From: Pirellulaceae bacterium
GTDB taxonomy: Bacteria; Planctomycetota; Planctomycetia; Pirellulales; Pirellulaceae
NCBI GenBank assembly: GCA_023382975.1
Contig: JAHDXO010000061.1
Span: forward strand, 1 to 64,000
Length of the DNA: 64,000 nt
Direction: 5' to 3'
A model generated the notes under the pieces. The model was not told the origin of the DNA, ran no database searches, and worked only from the letters and a program-made list of their open reading frames with translations. A program made the translations under genes and the position numbers. The number at the start of each line of letters is the position of its first letter. The first letter of the stretch is position 1. Positions 43,883-53,540 of this stretch are shown here, piece by piece.

Positions 43883-44533
43883 ATGATGGAGCCTGCCATG
43901 TGTTACGAACCCGACGATCTCGAAGCCCTGCTGAACCGTGCCGCCGGCGGTGATCAACAGGCACTCAACCAGTTATTCGACCTGTACCGGTCGCGACTGA
44001 AGAAGATGGTGCGACTGCGACTAAATCGACGGCTACAGGGCCGTGTGGACGATTCGGATATTCTCCAGGATGCCTATTTCGAAGCCTCCCGAAGGTTGCC
44101 CGACTACCTTCGGAACCCCAGGGCTCCGTTTTTTCTCTGGTTGCGGCGCATCACCGGCGACAAGCTGCTGGAGATCCACCGAACGCACCTGGGAACGCAG
44201 ATGCGGAATGCCGACCGCGAGGTCTCGTTGCACCGCGGCGCTCTGCCGGCGGCCAGTTCCGTATCGCTCGCCGCGCAGCTTCTTGGACGGTTGACTTCGC
44301 CGTCGCAGGCGGCAATCAAGGCCGAGATGCGGATGAGACTGCAAGAGGCGCTGAACAGCCTCGAACCACTGGACCGGGAAGTTCTGTCGCTCAGGCATTT
44401 CGAGCAGTTGAACAATACCGAGGCGGCGCAAGAACTGGGGCTGGAGCCGTCGGCGGCCAGCAAACGATATATCCGCGCCTTGGCTCGCCTGCAAAAGATC
44501 CTCCGGCAACTGCAATTGGTGGACCAAGGTTGA
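43883..44533 (+). CDS. ECF-type RNA polymerase sigma factor (planctomycete kinase-associated)
   Basis: 216 residues; ATG 43883, 43886 or 43898 could each be the start. Sigma region 2: LFDLYRSRLKKMVRLRLNRRLQGRVDDSDILQDAYFEASRRL (region 2.1-2.2) and FFLWLRRITGDKLLEIHRTHLG (2.3-2.4). Region 4: LDREVLSLRHFEQLNNTEAAQELGLEPSAASKRYIRALARLQ with a helix-turn-helix. This is the ECF subgroup found next to Ser/Thr kinases in planctomycetes. The kinase gene begins 29 bases later, so the two are probably co-transcribed and the kinase may control the factor. Confidence 0.92.
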   Translation: MMEPAMCYEPDDLEALLNRAAGGDQQALNQLFDLYRSRLKKMVRLRLNRRLQGRVDDSDILQDAYFEASRRLPDYLRNPRAPFFLWLRRITGDKLLEIHRTHLGTQMRNADREVSLHRGALPAASSVSLAAQLLGRLTSPSQAAIKAEMRMRLQEALNSLEPLDREVLSLRHFEQLNNTEAAQELGLEPSAASKRYIRALARLQKILRQLQLVDQG

Positions 44534-44562
44534 AGTGCTGCGATACGCAAGGAATTCACGGC

Positions 44563-47500
44563 ATGAGCGAGGACATAGCATTGGTCGAACGACTGGCGGA
44601 CGAATTCGCTGAACGGTTTCGCCGCGGCGAGCGTCCCGCGATCCGGGAGTACACCGACCGCTATCCGGAGCACGCATCGATCATTCGCGACACGTTCGAA
44701 GCCTTGGCGTTGATGGAAAACCTGGCGCCGGGCAGCGAGGAATCGCTCTTCCAGGCAGGACAGCAACGCCCGACGATCGCCGACGGGATGGCGTTCAGGC
44801 AACTGGGCGATTTCCGCATCCTCCGCGAAGTGGGCCGCGGCGGGATGGGGATCGTCTACGAAGCGGAGCAGGTTTCGCTGGGCCGACACGTGGCCCTGAA
44901 GATTTTGTCCAAGGAGATGTTCGGCAAGACGAAGCATCGCTTGCGATTCGAGCGCGAGGCCCGAACCGCAGCCAAGCTGCACCACACGAACATCGTTCCG
45001 GTGTTCGGCGTCGGCGAGGACGATGGTTCCAGCTACTACGTCATGCAATTCATCCAAGGTCTGGCGTTGGATGGAGTGCTGGACGAACTGAAGAGGATTC
45101 AAGCCAGCTCAGACACTTCCCGCGCGACGTCGCACCAAGGCGAATTGCGGGTAAGTCGCCGCGAAGTATCGGCCGCCGACGCGGCCCGCTGGCTGATGAG
45201 TGGTACACTGCAGCCGCTCGTGGCCGAGTCGGAGGACTCGAGAATCCGTCGCCGAGAGGACGTCACGCTGGCCCACGATTCGGGGGCGCCTTCGTCCGGC
45301 ACGTCACCCAGCAACGCTTCGCGGGACGCCGGGCGGCTGTCGGATACGTTTTCGCTCGCCGATTCGTCGCTGGTTTCGACCGTGGTGCCAGAGAGGACTG
45401 TCAAGCGGCAAACCTATTGGGAAAGCGTGGCGCAAATCGGGGTGCAAGTCGCTTCGGCCTTGGGCTACGCGCACGGCCAGGGCGTTTTGCATCGCGATAT
45501 CAAACCGGCCAATTTGCTGCTGGACACGCGCGGCACGGTCTGGGTGACCGACTTTGGATTAGCCAAGCTGGAAGACGATCGCAATCTGACACAAACCGGC
45601 GATGTTCTTGGCACCCTGCGTTACATGGCGCCCGAAACACTCCGAGGCAACTTCGATGTCCGCAGCGAAATCTACAGCCTGGGTTTGACACTGTACGAAT
45701 TGCTGGCGTTGCAGCCGGCGTTCGATCAAATCAGCCGGAATTCCCTCGTCGATCAGGTCGCAAACGCTCGCTTCGAACCCCTGGGAAAACGGAATTCTGA
45801 GATTCCCCGCGATCTGGTCACGATTGTTCACAAAGCGCTCGAACTGGATCCCCAGCACCGGTATCAGACCGCCGAGGAACTTGCCGGCGACCTGCAGCGA
45901 TTCCTTGACGATGAACCGATTCGGGCCCGCCGGATTCCGGTGTGCGAGCGAATCGGCCGCTGGGCCAGACGAAACCGGGGATTGGCCGCAGCACTTTCTG
46001 CGGTCGCGCTGTTACTGCTGGTGCTGAACATCGCCGGACCGGTTTTCACAATCTGGCTGATGGACGCTCATCGGTCCCTGCAACAAAGCGAAGGCGACTC
46101 GCGCCGGGCGTGGCGACTGGCGGAAGACCGAGCGGCCGAGAACGCTCGACTGGCTGAGGAGAATGCGAATTTGGCCGCAGCGGAACGAGCGATTGCCGAC
46201 CAAGCCAAGGCGGCCGAGCAGCGGGAGGCCGAGCTACGCCGCATCGCCGAACAGCGCGAGCGCAGAATCCAAGAGACGCTGTACGCCGCAGAGGTCAATT
46301 TGGCCGGTCAGGCCGCAGAGGAACCCGCGGGTCTCCGCCGGGTGCTGGAATTGACGGATCGCTGGAGTTCCCCGCAGCCAGGCCGCGATCTCCGAAACTG
46401 GGAGTGGTATTATCTGGTCGGCCTCTGCCACCAGGACCGAATGACCGTGCAGCACTTCGGAGTGACGTGCGTAGATTGGAGCCCGAACGGCAAACATTTT
46501 GCCAGCGGCGGCAATGATCGATCGGTCAGAATTTGGCAGGCGGCGTCAGGAACCCTGCTCGCAACCTTGACGGGACATTCCGACCAGGTGAATGCGCTGG
46601 CGTGGAACGGCGATGGCTCGCGAATCGCCACGGGCGGCCGGGACAAGACGATCAGGATCTGGAATGCCACAACAGCCGAATCGCTGGCGACGCTCGGTGG
46701 GCACGAGTTCTTCGTAAGTTCCGTGGCCTGGAGTCCCGACGGAACGAGATTGGCATCCGCAGCATCCCATTTTTCTGGTGAATTCATCATCTGGGACGTG
46801 GAAACCCGACAGCAACGGACGAGGATTCAGACGATTGCTGGCGATTCTCGAATCCACTGGAGCCCCGACTCGCGGCTGCTGACCGTCGCAGGTGCGATCT
46901 ACGATGCGAATACGGGCAGCAAAGTATCGACTTCCGATGTGGGCAATCGGGCCCGCTGGTCTCCGGATGGGCAGTGGCTCGCGGTGCCCGATGGCAGCCA
47001 GGTCGCTATCAGGACCGCACTCGGTGACGAAGCAAGGATCAGCCTGACAGGCCATAGCGACCTCGTAAGGTGCGTCGACTGGAGCCCGGACGGCAAGTTC
47101 TTGGTTACCGGTGGAAACGACAATACGGTGAAGACATGGGATGGCAGCACCGGCCAGGAAATCGCGACCCTGCGCGGCCACACGGACCAGGTGAACGATG
47201 TGAAATGGTGCCCCGACGGCAAGCAGTTGGCAACGGTTGGAAATGGTACCATCAAAGTCTGGGAGACGGCGGTCCCGGTCGAACCGTCGACCACCGCGTT
47301 CGCTTTGGGCTCCGGGATGATGATCCGTTGCCTTGCCTGGAACAAGGACGGAACGGCGCTCGCCGCCGGCGGCACGGCCGGCGTGAAGATCCTTAATGCC
47401 AGTTCCGGTGTCGTCGCGTCCGACATCGGCCCGGAACGAGCTGCGAATTGGTCGCAATTCAGTCCGACGTTTGAATGGAGTTCAAACGGTCATGCGATCG

Positions 47501-50079
47501 CTGTGCAGCGCAGCAAGGCCGTCGTCCTGTTCGACGATCGTACCCTCGAACAAACTCACGTGCTGGTGCCTGTCGAAGGCACCATGCGCTCGGTGGCACT
47601 CAGCCCTGACGGGTTGCGGGTTGCGACGTCAAGTTGGGACGAAACAGTGCATGGTGACAAGGCGATCCTTCAGATCTACAGCGTGGCAACGGGCGAAGAG
47701 CAGTTGGCGACCGGATTGCATGCGGATCTGTTCGGGAGCCTCCGTTGGAGCCCGGATGGCGCGCAATTGGCAGTGGCAGGCTGGAATCGGTGCGGCATCA
47801 TCGATAGCACCAGCGGTCAACAGCTTGGCAGTTATTTGGGCGATGGTTGGGGATGGGCGCACTCGATCGCCTGGAATCCCGCCGGCGATCGCATTGCGCT
47901 CGCTTGCATGGACCGCACCCTGCGCATCATCGATGCTGCCGAGGGCCGGGAGCTGGCCATTCTGCCCGGTCACTCGGGGGCCGTACTCGCCGTTAGCTGG
48001 AGCCCGGATGGAAAGCGTCTTGCATCGGGCGGAGAAGATCAAATGGTGCGGATTTGGGAGCCGGAAACAGGAGCGATGCTGCTGGCGCTCGAAGGGCACC
48101 AAGCCCACGTCAACGCAGTGGCGTGGAGTCCCGACGGCTTGCGGCTGGCGTCGGGAGGCCGCGACGGGTTGGTTCGAATTTGGGATGCCAGCCGGGGTTA
48201 CCGCTGGGTCGGATCGCCCGCCATGCTGTCATTTATCGATCGGCGTTTGGAGGCCAACCCAGACGATGTCAGCGACCTGCGTCTACGGATCCGGATTCAT
48301 GAATCGTTCGGAAATCGCGACGCGGCACAGCGCGACCGCCAGCGTCTTCGGAAGATCTTCGAGAATCGTCTTGTCGAAGCGCCGGGTGACCCGGCGGCTG
48401 TGCGGGATCTGGCGGATGTCTTGCTCGCCGCCCATCAGCAGCAGGTTGCGTGGACGGTTTTGCAGCCGACCGAGAACAAGTCGCAAGCAGGCGCCGACTT
48501 GACGATACTGGACGATGGCTCGGTTCTGGCCTCGGGCGTCAACACGGCACGTGACCTCTACACGGTAACAGCCACGACGGAAGAGACGCGTATCTCCGCC
48601 GTCCGACTGGAGGTGCTTCCGGATGCCCGCCTGCCCAATCAGGGACCGGGACGGCATCCAAGCGGGAATTTCCAGTTGGCTGCCTTTCGACTGTTTCGAA
48701 CGGACGGCGAGCAAGACGCGGACAGGCAACCCGTTCCGTTGAGCGACTGCTGGACGAGTTACGCGTACCGTGCGCCCGATGCCGATCCGGCAGGAATGAT
48801 CAGCGACAGCTTGTCCACCTGCTGGCATGTCTGGGGTCGCTTTGGCGAAAGCCATCAGGCCATATTCTCCCTCGACCAGCCCTTGAGCATCGCACCGGAT
48901 CAGTCCCTGGTGATCGAGCTCGCACATCCCCATTGCCCGGAACCAGTCAACCTGGGCCGGTTTCGGCTGTCCGTCACCAAGGACGACTGCTTCATTCGAA
49001 GGGAGAAACTGCGGCAGGCAATCGAGCAGGCTGGCCTCGCCGGCATTCCTTTCCTGGCGTCCGCTTACTTGGCTGTCGGCGAACCAGCGGCGGCAGCCGG
49101 GGTTCTCGCGTTGCCGTCCGAACCGGCCCCGGCCGAGGATGGTGTACGGCAACTCCTGCTGGCGATGGCCTTTCGCGACTTCGACCCGCCGCGTTCGCTG
49201 CGATCCTACGAGCAACTGATTCAGTGGCTTCGCGACCATCCCATTCCCGAATCGCTGGCGTCGCTGGTTCAGATTGCCATGATCGAAGTCGGCGGATTGA
49301 GCTCCTTCGAGGCCCGGTCGCTGCTCGACCGGCTCGCGCTCGACACGGAATTGAAGCGACTGTCCGGCGAGATCGCCGCGAATCCGGAATCGACTGCGAA
49401 CCACTTTCACCGCGCGCGGCTCTACGCCCGTCTTGGAGATTGGCGGGGCAGCGCCGACGATCATCTGCGCGAAGTGGAATTGACCCCCGAAGACCGTCTC
49501 ACATGGCTGCGCGCGGCGCCCGCGTTGATTCTAGCGGGCGATCTCGACGGCTACCGATCTCATTGCCGTCGCTTGGTCGAGCGGTTTGGGAAGACGACGA
49601 AGCCGGACGAGGCGGATATCGTCTGCAAGGTCTGTTTGCTGTTGGCGGATACTGTCGAACGGGGAGCACTGCCTGTGCGCACGCTGGAAGATGCTCTGGA
49701 ACAAGGTCAGGCGTCCGACGATCTCGTGCCCTGGTTCACGGCGGCGTGCGCGCTGTCCAGCTACCGCGCCGGAGAGCCGCAGCAGGCCCTTCGATGGGCT
49801 CAGAAGCTGGACGACTCGCCGACCTTCCAGTCGGGAGCCTTGGCACTGGTCGTCCGGTCCATGGCCGAATACCGACTGGGACAGACCGATCAGGCCCGTC
49901 GAACGCTTGCCGAAGTGACAGAGTCGATCCCCGTCCCACTGCGGACCCTGGGGACCGATCAATACGACGGCGTGCTGCCCGTGCCCGATTCCGTAATTGC
50001 CCACGATTGGCTGATCCCGGAGATCCTCCGCCGCGAAGCGGAAAGACTGATCCTTACGCCGGACGAACCGCTGCCATGA
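44563..50079 (+). CDS. Receptor-type Ser/Thr protein kinase with two WD40 propellers
   Basis: 1838 residues from ATG 44563 (CAAGGA upstream). Kinase domain at about residues 85-440: VGRGGMGIVYEAEQ (G-loop), VALKIL (Lys), HRDIKPANLLL, VTDFGLAKL and MAPETL, so it is catalytically complete. A roughly 110-residue Ser-rich, low-complexity insert splits the lobes before the HRD loop. One membrane helix (AAALSAVALLLLVLNIAGPVF, about residue 485) is followed by a coiled coil rich in Ala/Glu (AENARLAEENANLAAAERA). From nt 46437 to 48204, fourteen WD40 repeats fit two seven-bladed propellers. A C-terminal region has a discoidin-like stretch (about nt 48540-48990) and a helical, TPR-like end. The propellers are presumably extracytoplasmic sensors. 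Confidence 0.93.
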   Translation: MSEDIALVERLADEFAERFRRGERPAIREYTDRYPEHASIIRDTFEALALMENLAPGSEESLFQAGQQRPTIADGMAFRQLGDFRILREVGRGGMGIVYEAEQVSLGRHVALKILSKEMFGKTKHRLRFEREARTAAKLHHTNIVPVFGVGEDDGSSYYVMQFIQGLALDGVLDELKRIQASSDTSRATSHQGELRVSRREVSAADAARWLMSGTLQPLVAESEDSRIRRREDVTLAHDSGAPSSGTSPSNASRDAGRLSDTFSLADSSLVSTVVPERTVKRQTYWESVAQIGVQVASALGYAHGQGVLHRDIKPANLLLDTRGTVWVTDFGLAKLEDDRNLTQTGDVLGTLRYMAPETLRGNFDVRSEIYSLGLTLYELLALQPAFDQISRNSLVDQVANARFEPLGKRNSEIPRDLVTIVHKALELDPQHRYQTAEELAGDLQRFLDDEPIRARRIPVCERIGRWARRNRGLAAALSAVALLLLVLNIAGPVFTIWLMDAHRSLQQSEGDSRRAWRLAEDRAAENARLAEENANLAAAERAIADQAKAAEQREAELRRIAEQRERRIQETLYAAEVNLAGQAAEEPAGLRRVLELTDRWSSPQPGRDLRNWEWYYLVGLCHQDRMTVQHFGVTCVDWSPNGKHFASGGNDRSVRIWQAASGTLLATLTGHSDQVNALAWNGDGSRIATGGRDKTIRIWNATTAESLATLGGHEFFVSSVAWSPDGTRLASAASHFSGEFIIWDVETRQQRTRIQTIAGDSRIHWSPDSRLLTVAGAIYDANTGSKVSTSDVGNRARWSPDGQWLAVPDGSQVAIRTALGDEARISLTGHSDLVRCVDWSPDGKFLVTGGNDNTVKTWDGSTGQEIATLRGHTDQVNDVKWCPDGKQLATVGNGTIKVWETAVPVEPSTTAFALGSGMMIRCLAWNKDGTALAAGGTAGVKILNASSGVVASDIGPERAANWSQFSPTFEWSSNGHAIAVQRSKAVVLFDDRTLEQTHVLVPVEGTMRSVALSPDGLRVATSSWDETVHGDKAILQIYSVATGEEQLATGLHADLFGSLRWSPDGAQLAVAGWNRCGIIDSTSGQQLGSYLGDGWGWAHSIAWNPAGDRIALACMDRTLRIIDAAEGRELAILPGHSGAVLAVSWSPDGKRLASGGEDQMVRIWEPETGAMLLALEGHQAHVNAVAWSPDGLRLASGGRDGLVRIWDASRGYRWVGSPAMLSFIDRRLEANPDDVSDLRLRIRIHESFGNRDAAQRDRQRLRKIFENRLVEAPGDPAAVRDLADVLLAAHQQQVAWTVLQPTENKSQAGADLTILDDGSVLASGVNTARDLYTVTATTEETRISAVRLEVLPDARLPNQGPGRHPSGNFQLAAFRLFRTDGEQDADRQPVPLSDCWTSYAYRAPDADPAGMISDSLSTCWHVWGRFGESHQAIFSLDQPLSIAPDQSLVIELAHPHCPEPVNLGRFRLSVTKDDCFIRREKLRQAIEQAGLAGIPFLASAYLAVGEPAAAAGVLALPSEPAPAEDGVRQLLLAMAFRDFDPPRSLRSYEQLIQWLRDHPIPESLASLVQIAMIEVGGLSSFEARSLLDRLALDTELKRLSGEIAANPESTANHFHRARLYARLGDWRGSADDHLREVELTPEDRLTWLRAAPALILAGDLDGYRSHCRRLVERFGKTTKPDEADIVCKVCLLLADTVERGALPVRTLEDALEQGQASDDLVPWFTAACALSSYRAGEPQQALRWAQKLDDSPTFQSGALALVVRSMAEYRLGQTDQARRTLAEVTESIPVPLRTLGTDQYDGVLPVPDSVIAHDWLIPEILRREAERLILTPDEPLP

Positions 50080-52856
50080 ACGAGTTCAGTTTCCGTTTCC
50101 CCGACGTCAGCACGATGCAACTGCTGAACATGTTGCAGGACGCACTGTTCCTGGTCGATCGTCAAGGAAGAATCCAGGTGGCCAACCAAGCCGCTGAGCA
50201 ACTGTTTGGCTACGCGCCGGGCGAGTTGCTGGGTCAGTCCATCGAGATCATCATCCCCGAGCGTCTTCGCCAACAACACATCCATCAACGCGAGGCGTTC
50301 AGCGCCCATCCTCACAACCGCGGCATGGGAAGCAGCCAGAATCTGTTGGCGCTGCGCCGCGGCGGGACGGAGTTCCCCGTAGACATCAGCCTCAGCCCGT
50401 TCGAAACGGCGACGGGATTCCATGTGTGCGCGATCGTGCGGGACATGACGCGTTACTGGCAGCAGGAGGAAGCGCTGCGGGCGAGCGAAGAGCGTTTTTC
50501 GCTCGCCGTGCGCGGGTCGAGCGACGGCATCTGGGATTGGAACGTGCTGACGGGCGAGGTGTTCTACTCGGCGAGGTTCAAGGAACTGATCGGCTACCGC
50601 GACGCGGAGTTTCCCAATCTCTTCGCCAGCTTCGAATCCCACCTGCATCCGGAGGACCATGCGACCGTCATGACAGCCTTGCGCGATCATCTTGACGGTC
50701 ATGCATCCTACGATGTGGAATACCGTCTGCGTACCAAGGCCGGAGTGTACCGTTGGTTTCGGGCCCGCGGGCAGGTGATTTGGGACGCCTGCGGCCGGGC
50801 CACTCGCATGGCCGGATCGATCACCGACATCACCGACCAGAAACGATTGCAGCAGCGCTTCGAGTTGGCCGTCCAAGCCTCGCCCGTCGCGCTGCTGATG
50901 CTGGATGCATCGCGCCGCATCGTCTTGGCAAACCAAGCCGCCGAAACCTTGTTCGACTACCCGGCGGGCGCCCTTGTCGGCCGGTCGGTCGATGCGTTGG
51001 TTCCCGAGGAGGCCCGCGAGCAACACGCAGCCTACCTCGCTTCGTTCCTGGCGGCGCCCGCCGTGCGGACGATGGCAGCGAACCGGAGATTGTATGCCCA
51101 ACGCCGCGACGGCAGCCGGGTCGCCGTGGAGGTAGGACTCAGCCCCGTGGAAACCGACGACGGCTTGTTTGTCCTCTGCGGTGTCTCCGATATCACCGAC
51201 CGCCTGCAGGCGATCGCGGCCGTCGAGCAGGCTCGGCAAGCCGCCGAATCAGCGAACCGGGCCAAGAGCGACTTTCTGGCCAACATGAGCCACGAAATCC
51301 GTACGCCGCTGAACGCGATCATCGGCATGACCGAATTGGTGCTGCAGAGCGAGTTGAAGCTGTTGCAGCAAGAGTACCTGACGACGGTGCTGGAATCGGG
51401 CGAGTCGCTGCTGTCGATCATCAACGAGATCCTCGACTTCGCCCGCATCGAGGCCGGCAAGATCGATCTGATCGAAACGCCGTTCGACGTCCGAGAGACA
51501 ATTGGCGACATCCTCAAGTCGTTGGCCTTTCGAGCCCACTGCAAGGGACTGGAACTGGCCTGCCGGATCGCCGATGACGTCCCAGAGTTCCTTCAGGGCG
51601 ATCCCGTTCGACTGCGGCAGATCATCGTCAATCTGGTCGGAAACGCCATCAAGTTTACAGAAGAGGGCGAGATCGTCTTGGAAGTGACCAGCCAACCCCA
51701 GAACGAATCCGGAGTGGTCGTGCATGTTGCCGTGAGCGATACGGGGATCGGAATTCCGGCAGACAAACTGGCGTCGATCTTCGAAGCCTTCGAACAAGCG
51801 GACACGTCCACGACGCGGCACTTCGGCGGGACCGGCCTGGGACTGGCCATCGCCTGTACGCTGGTCGAGATGATGCAGGGTCGCATCTGGGTGGAAAGCG
51901 CCGTCCATCAGGGAAGCACGTTTCATTTCTCGGTGACGCTGCAAGTCGCCTCGCCACCGGAAGCAAAGAGACTTCTGGCCGATGCCGGTCGTCTGCGAGG
52001 AGCCGCGGTGCTGGTGGTCGACGACAACGCGACCAACCGCCAGATCCTGGAATTGATCGTGACCAAGTGGGGAATGAAGCCCCAGTGCGCGGGAGGCGGC
52101 GAAGAGGCCTTGGCCCTGCTGCACCAGGGCCGCAAGGCGGGACAACCGCTCCCGCTGGTGTTGACCGACATCAACATGCCAAAGATGGACGGTTTCGCGC
52201 TGGCCGAACAGATCCGCCAAGATCCGTCGCTTGCCGATGCGCGGATCATCGCGCTGACCTCGGGAATCCGCGTTGACGACAGCCAGCGTTGTGAGGAACT
52301 CCGCATCTCGATGCATTTGATGAAGCCGGTGAAGCAGGCCGAGTTGCTCCATGCCATTTTGAGCGTGCTCGCTGACTCGTCGAATTCCGCCGCCGCCTCG
52401 CGGGCTCCCGAAGCCCCGACCCAACCTGCGCGGCCGATGCGGATCCTGCTGGTCGAAGACGGCCTGGCCAACCGCAAGTTGGCGCAAGGGTTGCTCGAAC
52501 GCCGAGGCCATGAAGTGACCGTTGCGGAAGACGGCCAACAGGCTCTGGACCGCCTTGCACACCAATCGTTCGACCTGATCCTGATGGATCTGCAGATGCC
52601 CGTGATGGACGGTTTTGACGCGACCCGCGAGATCCGTAATCGCGAGCGACGGTCGGGTGGGCACGTCCCGATCATCGCTCTCACCGCACATGCCCTGAAA
52701 GACGATCGCCAGCGATGCCTCGACGCCGGCATGGACGACTATCTCACCAAACCAATCCGAGCGCAAATGCTGTACGATACGATCGAGTCGGTCATGGCAT
52801 CGCGCCCGGGGAACACGCTTGAGATGGAAAGTTCGAAGACGGCTCTGAGAGCGTGA
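50076..52856 (+). CDS. Soluble hybrid histidine kinase: three PAS, HisKA, HATPase, two receivers
   Basis: 926 residues; ATGA overlaps the kinase stop codon by 4 bases (50076-50079), indicating translational coupling. Three PAS/PAC modules (about residues 15-130, 135-260, 265-390; GRIQVANQAAEQLFGYAPGE opens the first), then HisKA with KSDFLANMSHEIRTPLNAIIG (phospho-His), and HATPase with NLVGNAIKFT, DTGIGIPADKL and GGTGLGLAI. Two receiver domains follow, LTDINMPKMDG and LMDLQMPVMDG. There is no membrane helix, DNA-binding output or HPt domain, so phosphotransfer must go elsewhere. It likely senses a cytoplasmic ligand or redox state through PAS. Confidence 0.93.
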   Translation: MNEFSFRFPDVSTMQLLNMLQDALFLVDRQGRIQVANQAAEQLFGYAPGELLGQSIEIIIPERLRQQHIHQREAFSAHPHNRGMGSSQNLLALRRGGTEFPVDISLSPFETATGFHVCAIVRDMTRYWQQEEALRASEERFSLAVRGSSDGIWDWNVLTGEVFYSARFKELIGYRDAEFPNLFASFESHLHPEDHATVMTALRDHLDGHASYDVEYRLRTKAGVYRWFRARGQVIWDACGRATRMAGSITDITDQKRLQQRFELAVQASPVALLMLDASRRIVLANQAAETLFDYPAGALVGRSVDALVPEEAREQHAAYLASFLAAPAVRTMAANRRLYAQRRDGSRVAVEVGLSPVETDDGLFVLCGVSDITDRLQAIAAVEQARQAAESANRAKSDFLANMSHEIRTPLNAIIGMTELVLQSELKLLQQEYLTTVLESGESLLSIINEILDFARIEAGKIDLIETPFDVRETIGDILKSLAFRAHCKGLELACRIADDVPEFLQGDPVRLRQIIVNLVGNAIKFTEEGEIVLEVTSQPQNESGVVVHVAVSDTGIGIPADKLASIFEAFEQADTSTTRHFGGTGLGLAIACTLVEMMQGRIWVESAVHQGSTFHFSVTLQVASPPEAKRLLADAGRLRGAAVLVVDDNATNRQILELIVTKWGMKPQCAGGGEEALALLHQGRKAGQPLPLVLTDINMPKMDGFALAEQIRQDPSLADARIIALTSGIRVDDSQRCEELRISMHLMKPVKQAELLHAILSVLADSSNSAAASRAPEAPTQPARPMRILLVEDGLANRKLAQGLLERRGHEVTVAEDGQQALDRLAHQSFDLILMDLQMPVMDGFDATREIRNRERRSGGHVPIIALTAHALKDDRQRCLDAGMDDYLTKPIRAQMLYDTIESVMASRPGNTLEMESSKTALRA

Positions 52857-52899
52857 CGCCAAATCGGCGGCGCAGATCCAGCGTACGATTGAGCGCAGA

Positions 52900-53109
52900 T
52901 TATTGGCCGCTGGTGCGGAGCGAGCTGCGCGACTCGAAACGGGCAATCTCCTCCTTCAACTGATTGATCAGTCGTTTCAGCGATCTCATGCTCAATTCGC
53001 GCACGTGCGGATCTCCACCGGCAAGATGCCGGTTCAGCTCATAACGCTGTTCGAGCAACCGAAGCTTCTCTCGCGTTGCCTCAAGCTCCCGATGACTCTG
53101 CAAGCTCAT
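52900..53109 (-). CDS. Small coiled-coil protein, partner of the nucleotidyltransferase-like gene
   Basis: 69 residues, starting in an ATGA overlap with the stop of the upstream gene (53106-53109). The protein is nearly all helix: RELEATREKLRLLEQRYEL and HVRELSMRSLKRLINQLKEEIARFES, with heptad-like Leu spacing. No domain is recognised. Translational coupling to a nucleotidyltransferase-like protein and its small size recall antitoxin or accessory genes, but neither protein has a proven role. Confidence 0.65.
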   Translation of the reverse strand: MSLQSHRELEATREKLRLLEQRYELNRHLAGGDPHVRELSMRSLKRLINQLKEEIARFESRSSLRTSGQ

Positions 53110-53507
53110 GGAATGACCTCCACCATACCTTTGCCGACGGAATGCCGATCCGTAGCAAAGAAGTTGTCGACAAGCAGATCAAAATCCGCTTGGTTCACAA
53201 GATTGATCTCCAAGAAAGGCAAACCTGCGAGCAGTTCGGCCTCGGCGATCAAGTCGCGCGGAAACCCGGCGCCGATGAGAAGAACGCAATCGACATCGTT
53301 CGGTTCGAGAAGATCCGTGACAAAGCTGCCATTGATTACCAATCGTTCCACTCCGACGCGACGTGCCAAATCGGCTAGCCATCGAAGAGATTCCATTTGC
53401 ACGCGTCGCACTTCCGATTCCCTGCCGAAGCGAACATCGACTTCGTCAACCGTGGCCTGATGGACACCCGTTGGCAGGTAGCCGTGCTCATTGAAAGGAG
53501 GAATCAT
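53106..53507 (-). CDS. DUF6932-like nucleotidyltransferase-fold protein
   Basis: 133 residues from ATG 53507 (a GTG at 53537 is also possible). The N-terminus MIPPFNEHGYLPTGVHQATVDEVDVRFG is the DUF6932 signature. The core LVINGSFVTDLLEPNDVDCVLLI has the nucleotidyltransferase pattern GS...DxD. A C-terminal part (NLVNQADFDLLVDNFFATDR) lacks the usual third carboxylate motif. Similar proteins appear in small two-gene units and are suspected toxin-antitoxin components or stand-alone transferases. The only partner here is the overlapping 69-residue gene downstream. Confidence 0.72.
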   Translation of the reverse strand: MIPPFNEHGYLPTGVHQATVDEVDVRFGRESEVRRVQMESLRWLADLARRVGVERLVINGSFVTDLLEPNDVDCVLLIGAGFPRDLIAEAELLAGLPFLEINLVNQADFDLLVDNFFATDRHSVGKGMVEVIP

Positions 53508-53540
53508 CGTTACGACACCGTACTGTTCACTTTGCACGCG

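Noticed and set aside
48933..50075. Apparent N-terminal extension of the hybrid histidine kinase inside the Ser/Thr kinase gene
   Set aside because: The kinase gene is in-frame and complete to 50079, and the ATGA overlap gives a natural start for the histidine kinase at 50076.
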